A stretch of DNA of 64,000 nt from Bacteroidota bacterium (GCA_021324685.1 JAJPIQ010000083.1:1-64000), one strand, 5' to 3'. Numbered from the stretch's first letter, positions 8,558 to 17,531 are shown. Numbers and translations are program-made. The notes: a model not told the origin generated them from the letters alone.

Positions 8558-9235
8558 ATGATAATGCTGAGATTTCGTTCAATTGCGATGTTTGCCTTGG
8601 TCCTCGTTCTTGGGTCAACGGTCGGTTTTCAAGCAGCAAGCGCCCAGCGGCTTTCGGTCCCCGCTGGCGGCGAGAAACTCGTCACGCTGACCGACAAGGT
8701 CAATAAAAACCAGTTTATTTGGGTAAGTGACGCCCCGCTCGAAAGCATTAAAGGCACCAGCGAAGGCGTCGGTGGAACGCTCACGATGGACCCCCAGGAC
8801 CTTTCGACGATCCGCGGGACGGTCACGACGCAGGTCTCGACGATGCGCACCGGAAACGAGACGCGCGACCATCACCTGGTGAGCGCCGAATGGCTCGATG
8901 CTTCGCGCTATCCGCTGATCACGTTCACGATCACTTCGGTCGATAATATAAAGACCAATGGCACGACCGCGACCGGATATGCGACTGGGAACTTCACGCT
9001 GCATGGCGTGACCAAGCGGATCACGATCCCCTTCAGCCTTTCCTACGTGCCCGAAAATGCGCAAACGCGCCAGCGCGCACCCGGAGACCTCGTGATGTTC
9101 TCGGCCGATTTCACGATCGCGCTCAAGGACTTTAACGTCACCGGGACCGACGGCGTCGTGGGAAGCAAAGTTGGCGACCAGATCAAGATCACCGCGCATC
9201 TCTTCGGAAACGCGGTCCCCCGAAGCACGACCTGA
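8558..9235 (+). CDS. YceI-family periplasmic protein
   Basis: I start at the ATG at 8558, which gives a signal peptide (MIMLRFRSIAMFALVLVLGS...ASAQ). The mature part is a YceI lipocalin-like beta barrel with 'GTVTTQVSTMRTGNETRDHHL', 'YPLITFTITSV' and 'GNFTLHGVTKRITIPF', all hallmarks of the family. YceI proteins bind long isoprenoid or amide lipids in the periplasm and are often base- or stress-induced. Length (~225 residues) is typical. It stands alone, with a separate upstream region of about 240 bp. Confidence 0.92.
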   Translation: MIMLRFRSIAMFALVLVLGSTVGFQAASAQRLSVPAGGEKLVTLTDKVNKNQFIWVSDAPLESIKGTSEGVGGTLTMDPQDLSTIRGTVTTQVSTMRTGNETRDHHLVSAEWLDASRYPLITFTITSVDNIKTNGTTATGYATGNFTLHGVTKRITIPFSLSYVPENAQTRQRAPGDLVMFSADFTIALKDFNVTGTDGVVGSKVGDQIKITAHLFGNAVPRSTT

Positions 9236-9260
9236 ACGAGTATTTTTTTTCACTATTAAG

Positions 9261-9282
9261 GCCGTGACCGCAAGGTCACGGC
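9261..9282 (+). repeat. Perfect GNRA hairpin just before a start codon
   Basis: GCCGTGACC (9261-9269) and GGTCACGGC (9274-9282) form a 9-bp stem with a GCAA loop. It ends 7 bp before the ATG at 9290, where a ribosome site would be expected. It could end the YceI transcript, mask translation of the next gene, or be a REP-like palindrome lacking the GTAG tag seen elsewhere in this window. Confidence 0.7.
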
Positions 9283-9289
9283 TTCCAGT

Positions 9290-9565
9290 ATGAAAGCGAA
9301 GCAAACGATCGCCCTCCTTCTTTTTCTTCTTGCCGCCGGACTTCTCGGATGGTGGATTGCGGCGGGCATGCATCCGTTCACAACGACGAAGCAAATGGTC
9401 CCTGTGACCGATCCGCTGTTCGGAACGGTGACTCAAACCTGGGTCGATAAATTTACACCGGGCCTTGAATTGATCGGCCCCATCGCGGCGGTCTTTGGCA
9501 TTATCGGCTTCTTTCTCCTGCGTAGCGGAAGAAAAAAGAGGACCGCAGGAACTCCGAACGTGTAA
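9290..9565 (+). CDS. Small two-TM membrane protein
   Basis: This 91-residue product has an N-terminal helix (about residues 7-25, 'IALLLFLLAAGLLGWWIAAG'), a ~35-residue loop with several Thr/Val/Pro, and a second helix (about 60-78, 'IGPIAAVFGIIGFFLLRSG'). A basic tail follows. No family is recognised. There is no obvious Shine-Dalgarno sequence; a strong hairpin occupies the position upstream of the start, so translation may be controlled by that structure. Confidence 0.6.
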   Translation: MKAKQTIALLLFLLAAGLLGWWIAAGMHPFTTTKQMVPVTDPLFGTVTQTWVDKFTPGLELIGPIAAVFGIIGFFLLRSGRKKRTAGTPNV

Positions 9566-9666
9566 GGTCCTTCCGCATTCTGTCATGGTACGGAGTGCCC
9601 GTTCTTCCTCCACGACAAAAACCGCGAACCCGCAAACTAAAGTGTGCGCGGGATTGCTTTTGTGTC

Positions 9667-10701
9667 ATGCTCGAGCTTAACCCGACCCGGATCGAAGCCC
9701 TCTCCAAAGCGTTTTGCAACGCGAGAATCGCCGTCATTGGCGATCTCATGCTCGACCGGTATACCTTTGGCTCCGTCTCGCGGATCTCTCCGGAAGCGCC
9801 GGTGCCCGTACTCGAAATCGAGGACGAGCAGGCGCGGCTCGGCGGGGCGGCGAACGTCGGCCATAATATCCTGGGCCTGGGCGCGCAGCCGCTCATGCTC
9901 GGCGTCGTGGGCGACGATACTTCGGGCCTCATCCTCAAGGGAATTTTCAGCGACCTGGGGTTCCCCCTCGATGGCGTTGTGACCGATCCCGCGCGCCCGA
10001 CCACGGTCAAAACGCGGGTCATCGCCGGCAGCCAGCAGATGCTCCGCATGGACCATGAAATGAAGCGCGAGATCGCTGCGGAGACCGAGGACCGGCTGAT
10101 CGGCCTGCTCGAGGACCATATCCGTTCCCTCGACGGGATCATCCTCGAGGACTATAACAAAGGCGTGATGACGCGCGGGATCATCCAGCGCGCCACCGAA
10201 CTCGGGAACAAGCATGGCGTACCGGTGCTCGTCGATCCGAAATCGCATAACTTTTTCGAATACCAGCACGCGACGGTCTTCAAACCGAACCGCAAGGAGG
10301 TCGAAGACGCGCTCGGAATGAAAATGCACACGGCGCCGGAGCGCGTGGCCGCCGGGCTCAAGCTCATGGAAATGCTCCATGCCGAGAACGTGCTGCTGAC
10401 GCTCGGGGAACTTGGCATGATGCTCTTCGAGCGCATCCCGAACGACGGCATTGCGCCGGAACCGTTCCAGATCCCGACGCGCGCCCGCGACGTGGCGGAC
10501 GTCTCCGGCGCGGGGGATACCGTCATCGCCACGCTCGCGGTCTGCATGGCCTGCGGGATGAGCGTGCGGGAATCGGCCGTGATCGCGAACCGCGCCGCCG
10601 GCCTCGTGATCGAAGAAGTCGGGATTGTTCCCATCTATCGCGAGCAGCTCGCCGCCGCGCTATTGGAGGACGTCGAGAACCGGGTAACGACGAACGAGTA
10701 A
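9667..10701 (+). CDS. hldA: D-glycero-beta-D-manno-heptose-7-phosphate kinase (HldA type)
   Basis: This is a PfkB/ribokinase-fold enzyme that phosphorylates heptose-7-phosphate at C1 in the ADP-heptose pathway for lipopolysaccharide core. Visible motifs are 'GDLMLDRYTFGSVSRISPEAPVP', 'GGAANVGHN' and the PfkB signature 'DVSGAGDTVIATL' with the catalytic Asp. I chose the ATG at 9667; an upstream GTG only adds non-conserved residues. The adenylyltransferase half of the bifunctional HldE is absent and is encoded by the next gene, three bases downstream, so this is the split kinase/transferase arrangement. Confidence 0.92.
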   Translation: MLELNPTRIEALSKAFCNARIAVIGDLMLDRYTFGSVSRISPEAPVPVLEIEDEQARLGGAANVGHNILGLGAQPLMLGVVGDDTSGLILKGIFSDLGFPLDGVVTDPARPTTVKTRVIAGSQQMLRMDHEMKREIAAETEDRLIGLLEDHIRSLDGIILEDYNKGVMTRGIIQRATELGNKHGVPVLVDPKSHNFFEYQHATVFKPNRKEVEDALGMKMHTAPERVAAGLKLMEMLHAENVLLTLGELGMMLFERIPNDGIAPEPFQIPTRARDVADVSGAGDTVIATLAVCMACGMSVRESAVIANRAAGLVIEEVGIVPIYREQLAAALLEDVENRVTTNE

Positions 10702-10704
10702 CGA

Positions 10705-11211
10705 GTGGCTACCGTACCCATCGCTCCCATTTTTTATTTTCGCGACGCGGCGAGCCGCCCAGCGCTCCGTGAATGGCGAGAACGCCTTCGAGCGGAGAAA
10801 CAAAAGCTGGTCTTTACCAACGGCGTCTTCGATCTGCTCCATGCCGGCCACGTCAGCTATCTTCGGGAAGCCCGCAATGCGGGCGATGCGCTCATTATCG
10901 GGCTGAATTCCGATGCTTCCGTCCGCGCGATCAAAGGACCGAAACGGCCGATCCAATCGGAAGCGGACCGCGCACTCGTCCTCGCAAGCCTGAAAGCGTG
11001 CGATGCCGTGCTCGTCTTCGACGAAGAGACGCCGCTCGAAATTATCCGCTCGGTACTACCGGACGTGCTCATCAAAGGCGCCGACTACACCCGCGCGACG
11101 ATCGTCGGCGCCGACGTCGTGGAAGCACATGGCGGCCAGGTGCTCACAATTCCGCTCGCTGAAGGACGCTCGACGACCGGCATTGTCGAAAAAATCCTTG
11201 CGGCCCACTAA
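10705..11211 (+). CDS. hldC: D-glycero-beta-D-manno-heptose 1-phosphate adenylyltransferase (HldC type)
   Basis: This cytidylyltransferase-fold enzyme uses ATP to convert heptose-1-phosphate into ADP-heptose. The nucleotide-binding HxGH motif is in 'FTNGVFDLLHAGHVSYL', followed by 'GLNSDASVRAIKGPKRPI' and the C-terminal 'STTGIVEKI' typical of RfaE domain II. It starts with GTG three bases after the hldA stop, so both are translated from one message. Together with hldA it replaces the fused HldE and implies heptose in the outer-membrane glycolipid. Confidence 0.93.
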   Translation: MATVPIAPIFYFRDAASRPALREWRERLRAEKQKLVFTNGVFDLLHAGHVSYLREARNAGDALIIGLNSDASVRAIKGPKRPIQSEADRALVLASLKACDAVLVFDEETPLEIIRSVLPDVLIKGADYTRATIVGADVVEAHGGQVLTIPLAEGRSTTGIVEKILAAH

Positions 11212-11337
11212 AGAAATTCCACCGTTCACGAAAGAAATTTTTTTGCGGCTCGTTCCAAAAAATCCGGACGTCGCCCAGCGATGTCGCCCATCGAAAATGC
11301 TCGAACCGAGCGCCAAAAACTACCGTTTATTACGGCC

Positions 11338-12066
11338 ATGATCTCTACGTCCATCCGTTTCGCTTTTTTGCTTTCGTTTCTATTCGTTAGCGCGGCTACG
11401 CGCGCGCAGACTCCGCTCCCGATCGCTTCGGACGAAGGAACGCTTTCCTTCGAGCGGAGCGACCTCTCGTTCGCACCGCAGAGCACGGGGATCCAGAACT
11501 GCGTCAACATCGGGCTCAATAACACGACCGATCGCCCACGGCTGCTCACCCAGCTCCGCTCGCTCGATCCGAAGCATTTTACGATCACGTCCCCGGCCGC
11601 CGAAATGCTGCCGCTTACCATCGGCGCGAACACGACGTTCTACATCAATCTCTGCTTTAAAGCGGATGAAGTGAAGACCTATTCCTCGGAACTGCTCGCG
11701 ATCTTCCAGGGCGACACCGTGCGGCTGAAGTTGAACGGCCGCGGCGTGGCACCGCCGGAAGTGCTGCCGGTTCCGACCGAGACCTCGATCACGGAGGTCC
11801 GGCACAAAGGCCATCAGTGGATCTTTCAATTCGGCCTCAAGACCCGCACGACCGTCCGGCTCGTGCTCGAAGATATGCTCGGCAAAGTCGTACGGAACTT
11901 TCCGTTCCAGGAGGTCAAAACGCCCGGGTATTACGAAGTGAGCTTCGATGAAAAGTCGGACATTGGAAAGAAGCTCGCAAAAGGGACCTATATCCTTCGG
12001 CTGGAAGCGATCGATTCGCAGGCGCACACCTCCGTGCATTCCTCGAAGATGATCACGATCAAATAG
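11338..12066 (+). CDS. Secreted protein with ASPM/SPD-2/Hydin-like Ig domain and FlgD-like C-terminal domain
   Basis: The ATG at 11338 starts a signal peptide (MISTSIRFAFLLSFLFVSAATRAQ). Residues about 30-125 form an Ig-like domain of the 'choice-of-anchor/ASH' kind ('TGIQNCVNIGLNN...FYINLCFKADEVKTYSSELLAI'). The last ~85 residues ('VLEDMLGKVVRNFPF...GTYILRLEA') look like the FlgD/T9SS sorting fold, although the usual N-P motif is missing. It is probably surface-attached or exported by T9SS; the second Ig-like domain could also be non-sorting. Confidence 0.65.
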   Translation: MISTSIRFAFLLSFLFVSAATRAQTPLPIASDEGTLSFERSDLSFAPQSTGIQNCVNIGLNNTTDRPRLLTQLRSLDPKHFTITSPAAEMLPLTIGANTTFYINLCFKADEVKTYSSELLAIFQGDTVRLKLNGRGVAPPEVLPVPTETSITEVRHKGHQWIFQFGLKTRTTVRLVLEDMLGKVVRNFPFQEVKTPGYYEVSFDEKSDIGKKLAKGTYILRLEAIDSQAHTSVHSSKMITIK

Positions 12067-12095
12067 CGACAGCGCTACGGTCTGCCGCTACACGC

Positions 12096-12737
12096 TTACG
12101 GCGCCGAAAACGGCGCGCCACTCTTCCTCTCGTCATTCTTGACGGCCGGCTTCGGCGGTTCCCGGTCCGGCAAGCCCGCCCAATCGGGACGGATCACATC
12201 GACCTGGCTTCCTTCGAGCGCCTGGACGACGACGTCGTCCGACTCCTTGAGGCGCGTCCATCCGCGATAGACGGTATCGCACTCGAAGACGATCTGCGTA
12301 TAGTGATCGTCCGAAAGCAGCGCCACATGGACGACCTGGCCGGTGGGAATTAAAATGTCGGGCCGCGAGAGCACCCGGTGCCCCGCGCTATCGATCCATA
12401 CGCCGGAACGCGTCGCCGTAACGACCAGGCCGGAATCCTTTACATCGCGATGTTCCACCACGGGCCGGAGCATCACCCGGAACCCTTCGCCGTGGTCGAG
12501 CCGGGCCGCCATCGTGAGATAATATTGCGTGGCGCCGTAATAATTGAGGTCGATCGCCGCCGTATCGCGGAGCGTCGCCATCGTTTCGTCGTGGTCGACC
12601 CCGCCGAGCGAAGTCAGGATTTCGCAACTGACGATATGCGGCCCTCCCATTTTAAATTCATAGGGATTGCAGCCCGCAAGCGACGCCCCGAGCACCGCCG
12701 CAACGCACGCGATCGATATGTGCCGAAGGTAGTTCAC
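12096..12737 (-). CDS. Lipoprotein of unknown function, third gene of the PorE-like operon
   Basis: The start is a GTG (minus strand, 12737) that overlaps the TGA of the upstream gene as GTGA, a coupled start. It opens a lipoprotein signal 'VNYLRHISIACVAAVLGASLAGC' with the lipobox Cys at residue 23. The mature part is rich in beta-type sequence ('SGVWIDSAGHRVLSRPDILIPTGQVVHVALL') and has no domain I recognise. Genomic position after an OmpA-like and a barrel-like lipoprotein suggests an outer-membrane location in the same complex or pathway. Confidence 0.72.
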   Translation of the reverse strand: MNYLRHISIACVAAVLGASLAGCNPYEFKMGGPHIVSCEILTSLGGVDHDETMATLRDTAAIDLNYYGATQYYLTMAARLDHGEGFRVMLRPVVEHRDVKDSGLVVTATRSGVWIDSAGHRVLSRPDILIPTGQVVHVALLSDDHYTQIVFECDTVYRGWTRLKESDDVVVQALEGSQVDVIRPDWAGLPDREPPKPAVKNDERKSGAPFSAP

Positions 12738-14182
12738 GAGTGGGGGCTCCAGGCATCGGACGTCCTCGCGTGTTCGGCCCGGACCGTTTCGGGGGAAACG
12801 TTCCAATCGCCGAGATAGAGCGACACGCCGAGGTAAAACGAACTGAACGTAGTCGATTGCTGAACGCCGGCCGTATTAAAAAGCTGCGGAGAAAAATCGC
12901 CCGGGGAACCCGTGGCGTATCCGAGCGTCACGCCGACATTTTCATTCGTGTGCGTATCCAATTTGAGCCGCGCGCCGATGTTCAGGACCGTGGAGGGATA
13001 ATAATTCATCTCCACGAACGGCTCGAGCATGAGGTCCTCGCCGAAAAGATACGCCCGGTATCCGGCGCGGACGGGCAGCACGCCAAGGCCCTGCTTGTCG
13101 AAGCCGAACGCCATCCAGTTGATGAGCGACGTCCCGACCCAGAAATGATAATTCCCAAACGGCAGCGGCACTTCGGCCGTTGCGAACTTCAGTTGGACGG
13201 CATTGAACGGGATGGAGGAGTCCTGCCAGATACTGAGGTAGGGCTGCGCGGTCCAGAGGAGCGATCCCTCGAAAATATTGACGTCGATGCCCGTATGAAC
13301 GTACTGCTTCCATTCTTTCTCGGTTTCTTCGACTTTGTTCGTAAAATCGAGCGCGCTCACCCCCAGGCCGAGATACGGGAACACTTCGTTCGTGACCGGA
13401 GGCGACCACGAATTGAACCCCGCCGCCAGGCCGGCATAGGCCCGCAGATTGAACCCCGCCAGCGAACCGATCTGCAATTCGCCGCCCAGATTCACGTAGC
13501 CGGACGGGAACACGCCCACGCCCAGGAACGGATCGAAAATAATGTACGGGATCTGATCGCTCAGGAATATCCGGCGGCGTAGATAGATATTCGTTCCGAG
13601 GCTCCAGAGCCATTTCGACCGGTTCTCGTCCGGCGCGAGGAGTTCGAAGGCGCTCCATCCGACGGTCCAGTTGGGCGCATCGTTGAACCACCGCAGGCGA
13701 TATTCGTAGGGCATCAGCCGGAGCAGCTCGCCTTTGAAGACCTGGGGCGATGGGTTCGTCCCGGGCATGAAGAGCGTTCCGGGAGTCGTGATTTGCGCGG
13801 CCGTCGGCAGCGAAAAGATCCCGAAGAGTCCCGGGCCGAGGCCGTTCGCGGAAGAACTCCCGAGCAGGCCCGCAAATTCGATCCCACCCGCGCGAAGGAA
13901 ATTAGGATACGTCCGGTCGTGCGTCGAATCGTGCGAGAGCGTGTGCCGGTTGACAAAAATATCTCGCGAGGAGGGAAACACGACGCCGTTATCGGCGGCG
14001 GAGCCGGGTACGTTGCGCGCCGTCTCCCGCACCGTCGTGTCCCGATCGGTGATCGTGTAGTAGTCGGTCTCGGTCCGCGTGATCGGATTTTCGACATGCG
14101 AAAAGAAACACCCTCCAAGCGCAAGGCTCGCGGCCGCGAGCAGGAGCCCGCGTGCCAGGCGGAAAACAGTAGGAGTGGACAT
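12734..14182 (-). CDS. Outer-membrane lipoprotein, beta-barrel-like
   Basis: The ATG at 14182 (minus strand) is followed by a lipoprotein signal ending 'LALGGC'. The rest (about residues 100-465) alternates hydrophobic and polar residues with many aromatic girdles ('YLRRRIFLSDQIPYIIFDPFLGVGVFP', 'NLRAYAGLAAGFNSW', 'FSSFYLGVSLYLGDW'). This is the pattern of an outer-membrane beta barrel. No named family is certain. It starts three bases after the stop of the PorE-like gene and is coupled to the next gene by a GTGA overlap. Confidence 0.7.
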   Translation of the reverse strand: MSTPTVFRLARGLLLAAASLALGGCFFSHVENPITRTETDYYTITDRDTTVRETARNVPGSAADNGVVFPSSRDIFVNRHTLSHDSTHDRTYPNFLRAGGIEFAGLLGSSSANGLGPGLFGIFSLPTAAQITTPGTLFMPGTNPSPQVFKGELLRLMPYEYRLRWFNDAPNWTVGWSAFELLAPDENRSKWLWSLGTNIYLRRRIFLSDQIPYIIFDPFLGVGVFPSGYVNLGGELQIGSLAGFNLRAYAGLAAGFNSWSPPVTNEVFPYLGLGVSALDFTNKVEETEKEWKQYVHTGIDVNIFEGSLLWTAQPYLSIWQDSSIPFNAVQLKFATAEVPLPFGNYHFWVGTSLINWMAFGFDKQGLGVLPVRAGYRAYLFGEDLMLEPFVEMNYYPSTVLNIGARLKLDTHTNENVGVTLGYATGSPGDFSPQLFNTAGVQQSTTFSSFYLGVSLYLGDWNVSPETVRAEHARTSDAWSPHS

Positions 14183-14185
14183 CGT

Positions 14186-15982
14186 TTATTTGAACACTTT
14201 GATAAATTCGACGCGCCGGGAACGAAGCCGGAAGATCTCGTCCGACTCGCCCGGCCGCCGCGCGACAGGTTCCCTTCTTCCGCTCGAGACGACGTGGATG
14301 AGATCGCTCGGCACGCCGCGTTTTTCGAGTTCGCTGGCGACAAAGAGCGCCCGCTGGAGCCCGAGATGATCGTTATACGCGTCCGAGCCGAGCGAATCGG
14401 TATGCCCGATGAGGACCAGCTCTTTCAGTTTACTTTCCGAGCGGAGCGCCGAATGCGCCGTCAGGTCGAGCGCCTGCGTCCACGTCATGGACGAAGGCTG
14501 GCCATTCTCATCGATCGTAAATTCATACGGGTGTTCGTGGTCGTCAAACGGAAAATTGATACGGATCACGAGCGTGTCCGGCAGGTGCAAATAGACATGG
14601 AGCACGGAGTCCTTGAAGCCGTGCAGATCGACGTGCCGCACATCGAAGAACGCTTCTTCCGTCTCCGCGCCGACGTCGTAATCGGCTTCCCGGTTCACTT
14701 TAAAGCCCATGATGCCGCTGGCTGGAATGATTCCCCGATAGATCTCCTGCGAGTCCTGCCGCACGTAGATATCGGCGCCGGCCGCGGGCCGGTTATCGCC
14801 GCCGCGGGAAACATGCGCGATGATCTCGACCGGGCCCAATGGTTTCGGGGCGACCTCCCGGGTTGTATCCATTTGCAGCTCGCCGATCTGCGGCCGCTCC
14901 TGCGGAACCTGGCCCTTCGCCGTGATCTGCGGAATGAAGGTGCGGGTGATCGTATAAAGGTTCATTCCCGACTCGCTGGCCGCCACATTCGAGGACCAGA
15001 AAAAGGCCGTATCGTTCAGCGCGAATGGGAACACTTCATCGGCGGCGGTATTGATCGGCTTTCCCAGATTTTCGGGTTCCGAAAAACGGCCGTTGGAAAT
15101 ACGCGTCTTGAACAGGTCGTATCCGCCGACCGTCGCGTGCCCGTTCGATGCAAAATAGAGCGTGTTCGGATCGTACGACGGGATGAACGGCGAGATCTCG
15201 TCGCAGGCCGTGTTGACCGGGTCGGGCAGCGGCTGCGGGGCGGACCACTCGGCGGACGTCGCGGAGGGCCGTTCCGAGTACCAGATGTCGGTGCCGCCGT
15301 TGCCGCCGGGACGGTCGCTCACAAAATAGATATGCGTTCCCGCCGGATCGAGCGTCGGCTGGCTGTCGAAATATCGTTCCGAATTCAGCGCGGAAAGCGG
15401 ATGGATATCGGTCATCGTGACGTCCTCTCCCTGCACGGAAAGACGGGCGGTATAGAGATCGTAATCGTCGGGATCGGTATTGTTCGCTTTCGCGGAAAAA
15501 TAGAAGAGGCCGTCGGCCTTCGAATAAAATCCCGCGCCGAGCGGCTGCGGCGCTTCGCCGCTTGCTACCGTTTTAAACGGTCCGTATTGCGTCGTCCGAA
15601 TGAACTTCGCAGAATACAATTGCTGCATTCCATGGGAGGTAACGTCGGGGTCTTCGTTGACGCGGTCGCTCGTGAAGAGTGCAATGTAGCCGCTTGCCGA
15701 TGGGATGAACGCAATGGCGTAGTCATTGGCCGCGCTGTTTTCGGGTTTGGGCAGCATCGTAATATGGTTCTGCTCGTGCCCAACGCCATGGAAGAGCGTG
15801 TCGAGCGTCGTCTTATCGTATCCGCCCGGCGTGCAGACGGGCTGTGGCGGCGGCGGGCATACGAGCGGTTTTACCTCGACACCCTCGCGGCATCCCACCG
15901 CAGCAACCAGCAGGCATACGCCCACAACGGCAGCGAGGCCATTCGAAAAAAGACGACAGAAAAAGATAGAAGGACGAATCAC
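14186..15982 (-). CDS. PorE-like OmpA-family lipoprotein with PD40 propeller
   Basis: It has a lipoprotein-type N-terminus ('VCLLVAAVGC'). WD40-like PD40 repeats follow (about residues 80-340, e.g. 'GTHIYFVSDRPGGNGGTDIWYSE', 'NTLYFASNGHATVGGYDLFKT'), then a carboxypeptidase-regulatory-like segment (about 385-440). The C-terminal OmpA domain has 'IGHTDSLGSDAYNDHLGLQRA', which binds peptidoglycan. This propeller-CRD-OmpA order matches T9SS component PorE except that no N-terminal TPR is visible. It leads a three-gene operon with two further lipoproteins, so it may anchor an envelope complex to the cell wall. Confidence 0.82.
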   Translation of the reverse strand: MIRPSIFFCRLFSNGLAAVVGVCLLVAAVGCREGVEVKPLVCPPPPQPVCTPGGYDKTTLDTLFHGVGHEQNHITMLPKPENSAANDYAIAFIPSASGYIALFTSDRVNEDPDVTSHGMQQLYSAKFIRTTQYGPFKTVASGEAPQPLGAGFYSKADGLFYFSAKANNTDPDDYDLYTARLSVQGEDVTMTDIHPLSALNSERYFDSQPTLDPAGTHIYFVSDRPGGNGGTDIWYSERPSATSAEWSAPQPLPDPVNTACDEISPFIPSYDPNTLYFASNGHATVGGYDLFKTRISNGRFSEPENLGKPINTAADEVFPFALNDTAFFWSSNVAASESGMNLYTITRTFIPQITAKGQVPQERPQIGELQMDTTREVAPKPLGPVEIIAHVSRGGDNRPAAGADIYVRQDSQEIYRGIIPASGIMGFKVNREADYDVGAETEEAFFDVRHVDLHGFKDSVLHVYLHLPDTLVIRINFPFDDHEHPYEFTIDENGQPSSMTWTQALDLTAHSALRSESKLKELVLIGHTDSLGSDAYNDHLGLQRALFVASELEKRGVPSDLIHVVSSGRREPVARRPGESDEIFRLRSRRVEFIKVFK

Positions 15983-16018
15983 GCGACACTCGCCACCATT
16001 TCGAACTACACTGCGAAA

Positions 16019-16759
16019 TTACGCAATTGTTTTCGTGACAAGACTAAACAGGTCCTGCGTGCCCGGCGGTTCATGGGACCAAAAGGGCTCCGCGTACTGC
16101 ACGCCGATCCTCATGCCGTACGCACTGGCCCGGGCTTTCAGCCAATCGAAAAAATGCGCATGGGAAAGGAACGTCTCTTTTTGCCCGGTGTCGGCCGCCT
16201 GATGGAATTGGGAACCGAAAGCCTGCATCGCCCGCAGGCGGTCCTCGAAGACGGGGGTAATATCGACGATCACAGTCGGTTCGAACGTGTAGGACTGCAT
16301 GTAGTGCAGCACCATCCGCGGGCGGTACGGCTCCTGAAGGTTCCCATCCGCGTCCTTCGTTTCCATGTTCACCAGTCCGGCATAAAACGAGGCGCGGTGC
16401 GCGAGCTCCGCCGCGGCCTCGTGATCGGGATGGCGCTCGTGTTTGCTCGGAATGAGTAAAATTGTCGGCCGGGTGGTTCGAAGTTCGCGGACCACCTTCA
16501 AAAGATTTTCCCGCGAGAGCTCGATATTCCCGTCCGGCATGCCAAGGTTCGCGCGGTAATCGAGCTTCAGGATCTTCGTCGCGTCTTCGGTTTCGCGGGC
16601 CCGCGTTTCGAGCGTGCCGCGCGTCGAAAGCTCAGCCCGCGTGAGATCGACAATACCCGTGCGCCGGCCCGAGCGCTTGGCCAGGAGCATCGTGCCCGCA
16701 CACGCAAGTTCTACATCGTCCGGGTGCGCCGCAATAGCGAGAAGATCGATAGGTTGCAT
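16019..16759 (-). CDS. bshB1: Bacillithiol biosynthesis deacetylase BshB1 (PIG-L family)
   Basis: This zinc deacetylase removes the acetyl group from N-acetylglucosaminyl malate on the way to bacillithiol. The PIG-L zinc motifs are present: 'AHPDDVELACAGTMLL' at the N-terminus and 'HERHPDHEAAAEL' in the middle. 'RGTLETRARETEDATKIL' and 'NLGMPDGNI' are typical of the BshB1 subgroup seen in Bacteroidota. Length (246) fits. It lies just upstream of the PorE-like operon on the same strand, with a 36-bp gap. Confidence 0.9.
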   Translation of the reverse strand: MQPIDLLAIAAHPDDVELACAGTMLLAKRSGRRTGIVDLTRAELSTRGTLETRARETEDATKILKLDYRANLGMPDGNIELSRENLLKVVRELRTTRPTILLIPSKHERHPDHEAAAELAHRASFYAGLVNMETKDADGNLQEPYRPRMVLHYMQSYTFEPTVIVDITPVFEDRLRAMQAFGSQFHQAADTGQKETFLSHAHFFDWLKARASAYGMRIGVQYAEPFWSHEPPGTQDLFSLVTKTIA

Positions 16760-16822
16760 CTATTCAGCAACATAATTTCGGCGTTTGTTTCTCCATAAAA
16801 ATAAAACGGCCGGATGAGCGGT

Positions 16823-16848
16823 GTAGCACCGGACCTTCAGGTCCGGTG
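16823..16848 (+). repeat. REP element, GTAG-tagged hairpin (RAYT1 type, left copy)
   Basis: GTAG (16823-16826) is followed by CACCGGACC-TTCA-GGTCCGGTG, a perfect 9-bp stem. The GTAG tetranucleotide beside a palindrome is the mark recognised by REP-associated tyrosine transposases. It lies 41 bp before the RAYT at 16890; a second copy in inverted orientation lies behind that gene. Confidence 0.88.
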
Positions 16849-16889
16849 TAATTTTACTGTACGGAGGCCGGTTTGATCTCAAACAGTGT

Positions 16890-17531
16890 ATGAAAATAAT
16901 ACACGGCGATACCGAGTTACGAAGGCGCAATCTCCCACACCTTGAGCGGCGTGGTGCCTCGTACTTTATTACATGGCGTCTCGCCGGAACGATTCCAACG
17001 GAACTTCTCGACAAACTAAGATTTCAAACCCGCGCGCTGGCAGGCCGTGCAGAAGATTCGAGAAACGATTCCAAAAAACGGGAACAGGCTGCAGCGGAAC
17101 ACAAGCGACTATTCGCGCAATTCGATCGATTTCTCGATGCAGGGAATACCGGTCCCAAATTCTTAGCCGACCCACGGATGGCAGAAATTGTTTTGAATGT
17201 CGTTAAAGACCAAACGTCCATCGCCTCAATCGACTGCTTTACGGTCATGCCAAATCACGCCCACATCTTGTTTACACCCATTGCACCTCACACCGCTCGG
17301 GATGTGATGAAGCGTATTAAGCAAATTTCTGCTTATCGTTGCTTAAAAATAGATCGATCAGCCTCTCCGTTCTGGGAAGAAGAAAATTACGATCATATTG
17401 TTCGGGAAGGCGAATGGGCTCGCATTCTCATATACATACTTCAAAATCCGGTAGTCGCCGGGCTTTGTAAACATTGGCGGGATTGGCCATGGACGTATTT
17501 GGCAGAAGAATTTCCCGGCTTGCCCGAATAA
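16890..17531 (+). CDS. REP-associated tyrosine transposase (RAYT), copy 1
   Basis: This is a Y1 transposase of the RAYT group, thought to nick and move REP palindromes. The HUH metal-binding motif is in 'VMPNHAHILFTP', and the region with the nucleophilic Tyr is 'WEEENYDHIVREGEW', followed by 'YILQNPVVAGL'. The N-terminus 'RRRNLPHLERRGASYFITWRL' is shared with copy 3 at 43780. The gene is bracketed by inverted GTAG-CACCGGACC hairpins at 16823 and 17588-17613, presumably its own substrates. It appears intact. Confidence 0.92.
   Translation: MKIIHGDTELRRRNLPHLERRGASYFITWRLAGTIPTELLDKLRFQTRALAGRAEDSRNDSKKREQAAAEHKRLFAQFDRFLDAGNTGPKFLADPRMAEIVLNVVKDQTSIASIDCFTVMPNHAHILFTPIAPHTARDVMKRIKQISAYRCLKIDRSASPFWEEENYDHIVREGEWARILIYILQNPVVAGLCKHWRDWPWTYLAEEFPGLPE

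Noticed and set aside
13793-16459. 888-codon plus-strand open frame opposite the PorE-like operon
   Set aside because: It is the antisense of two well-supported lipoprotein genes and bshB1, full of Arg-rich low-complexity sequence typical of GC-rich shadow frames.
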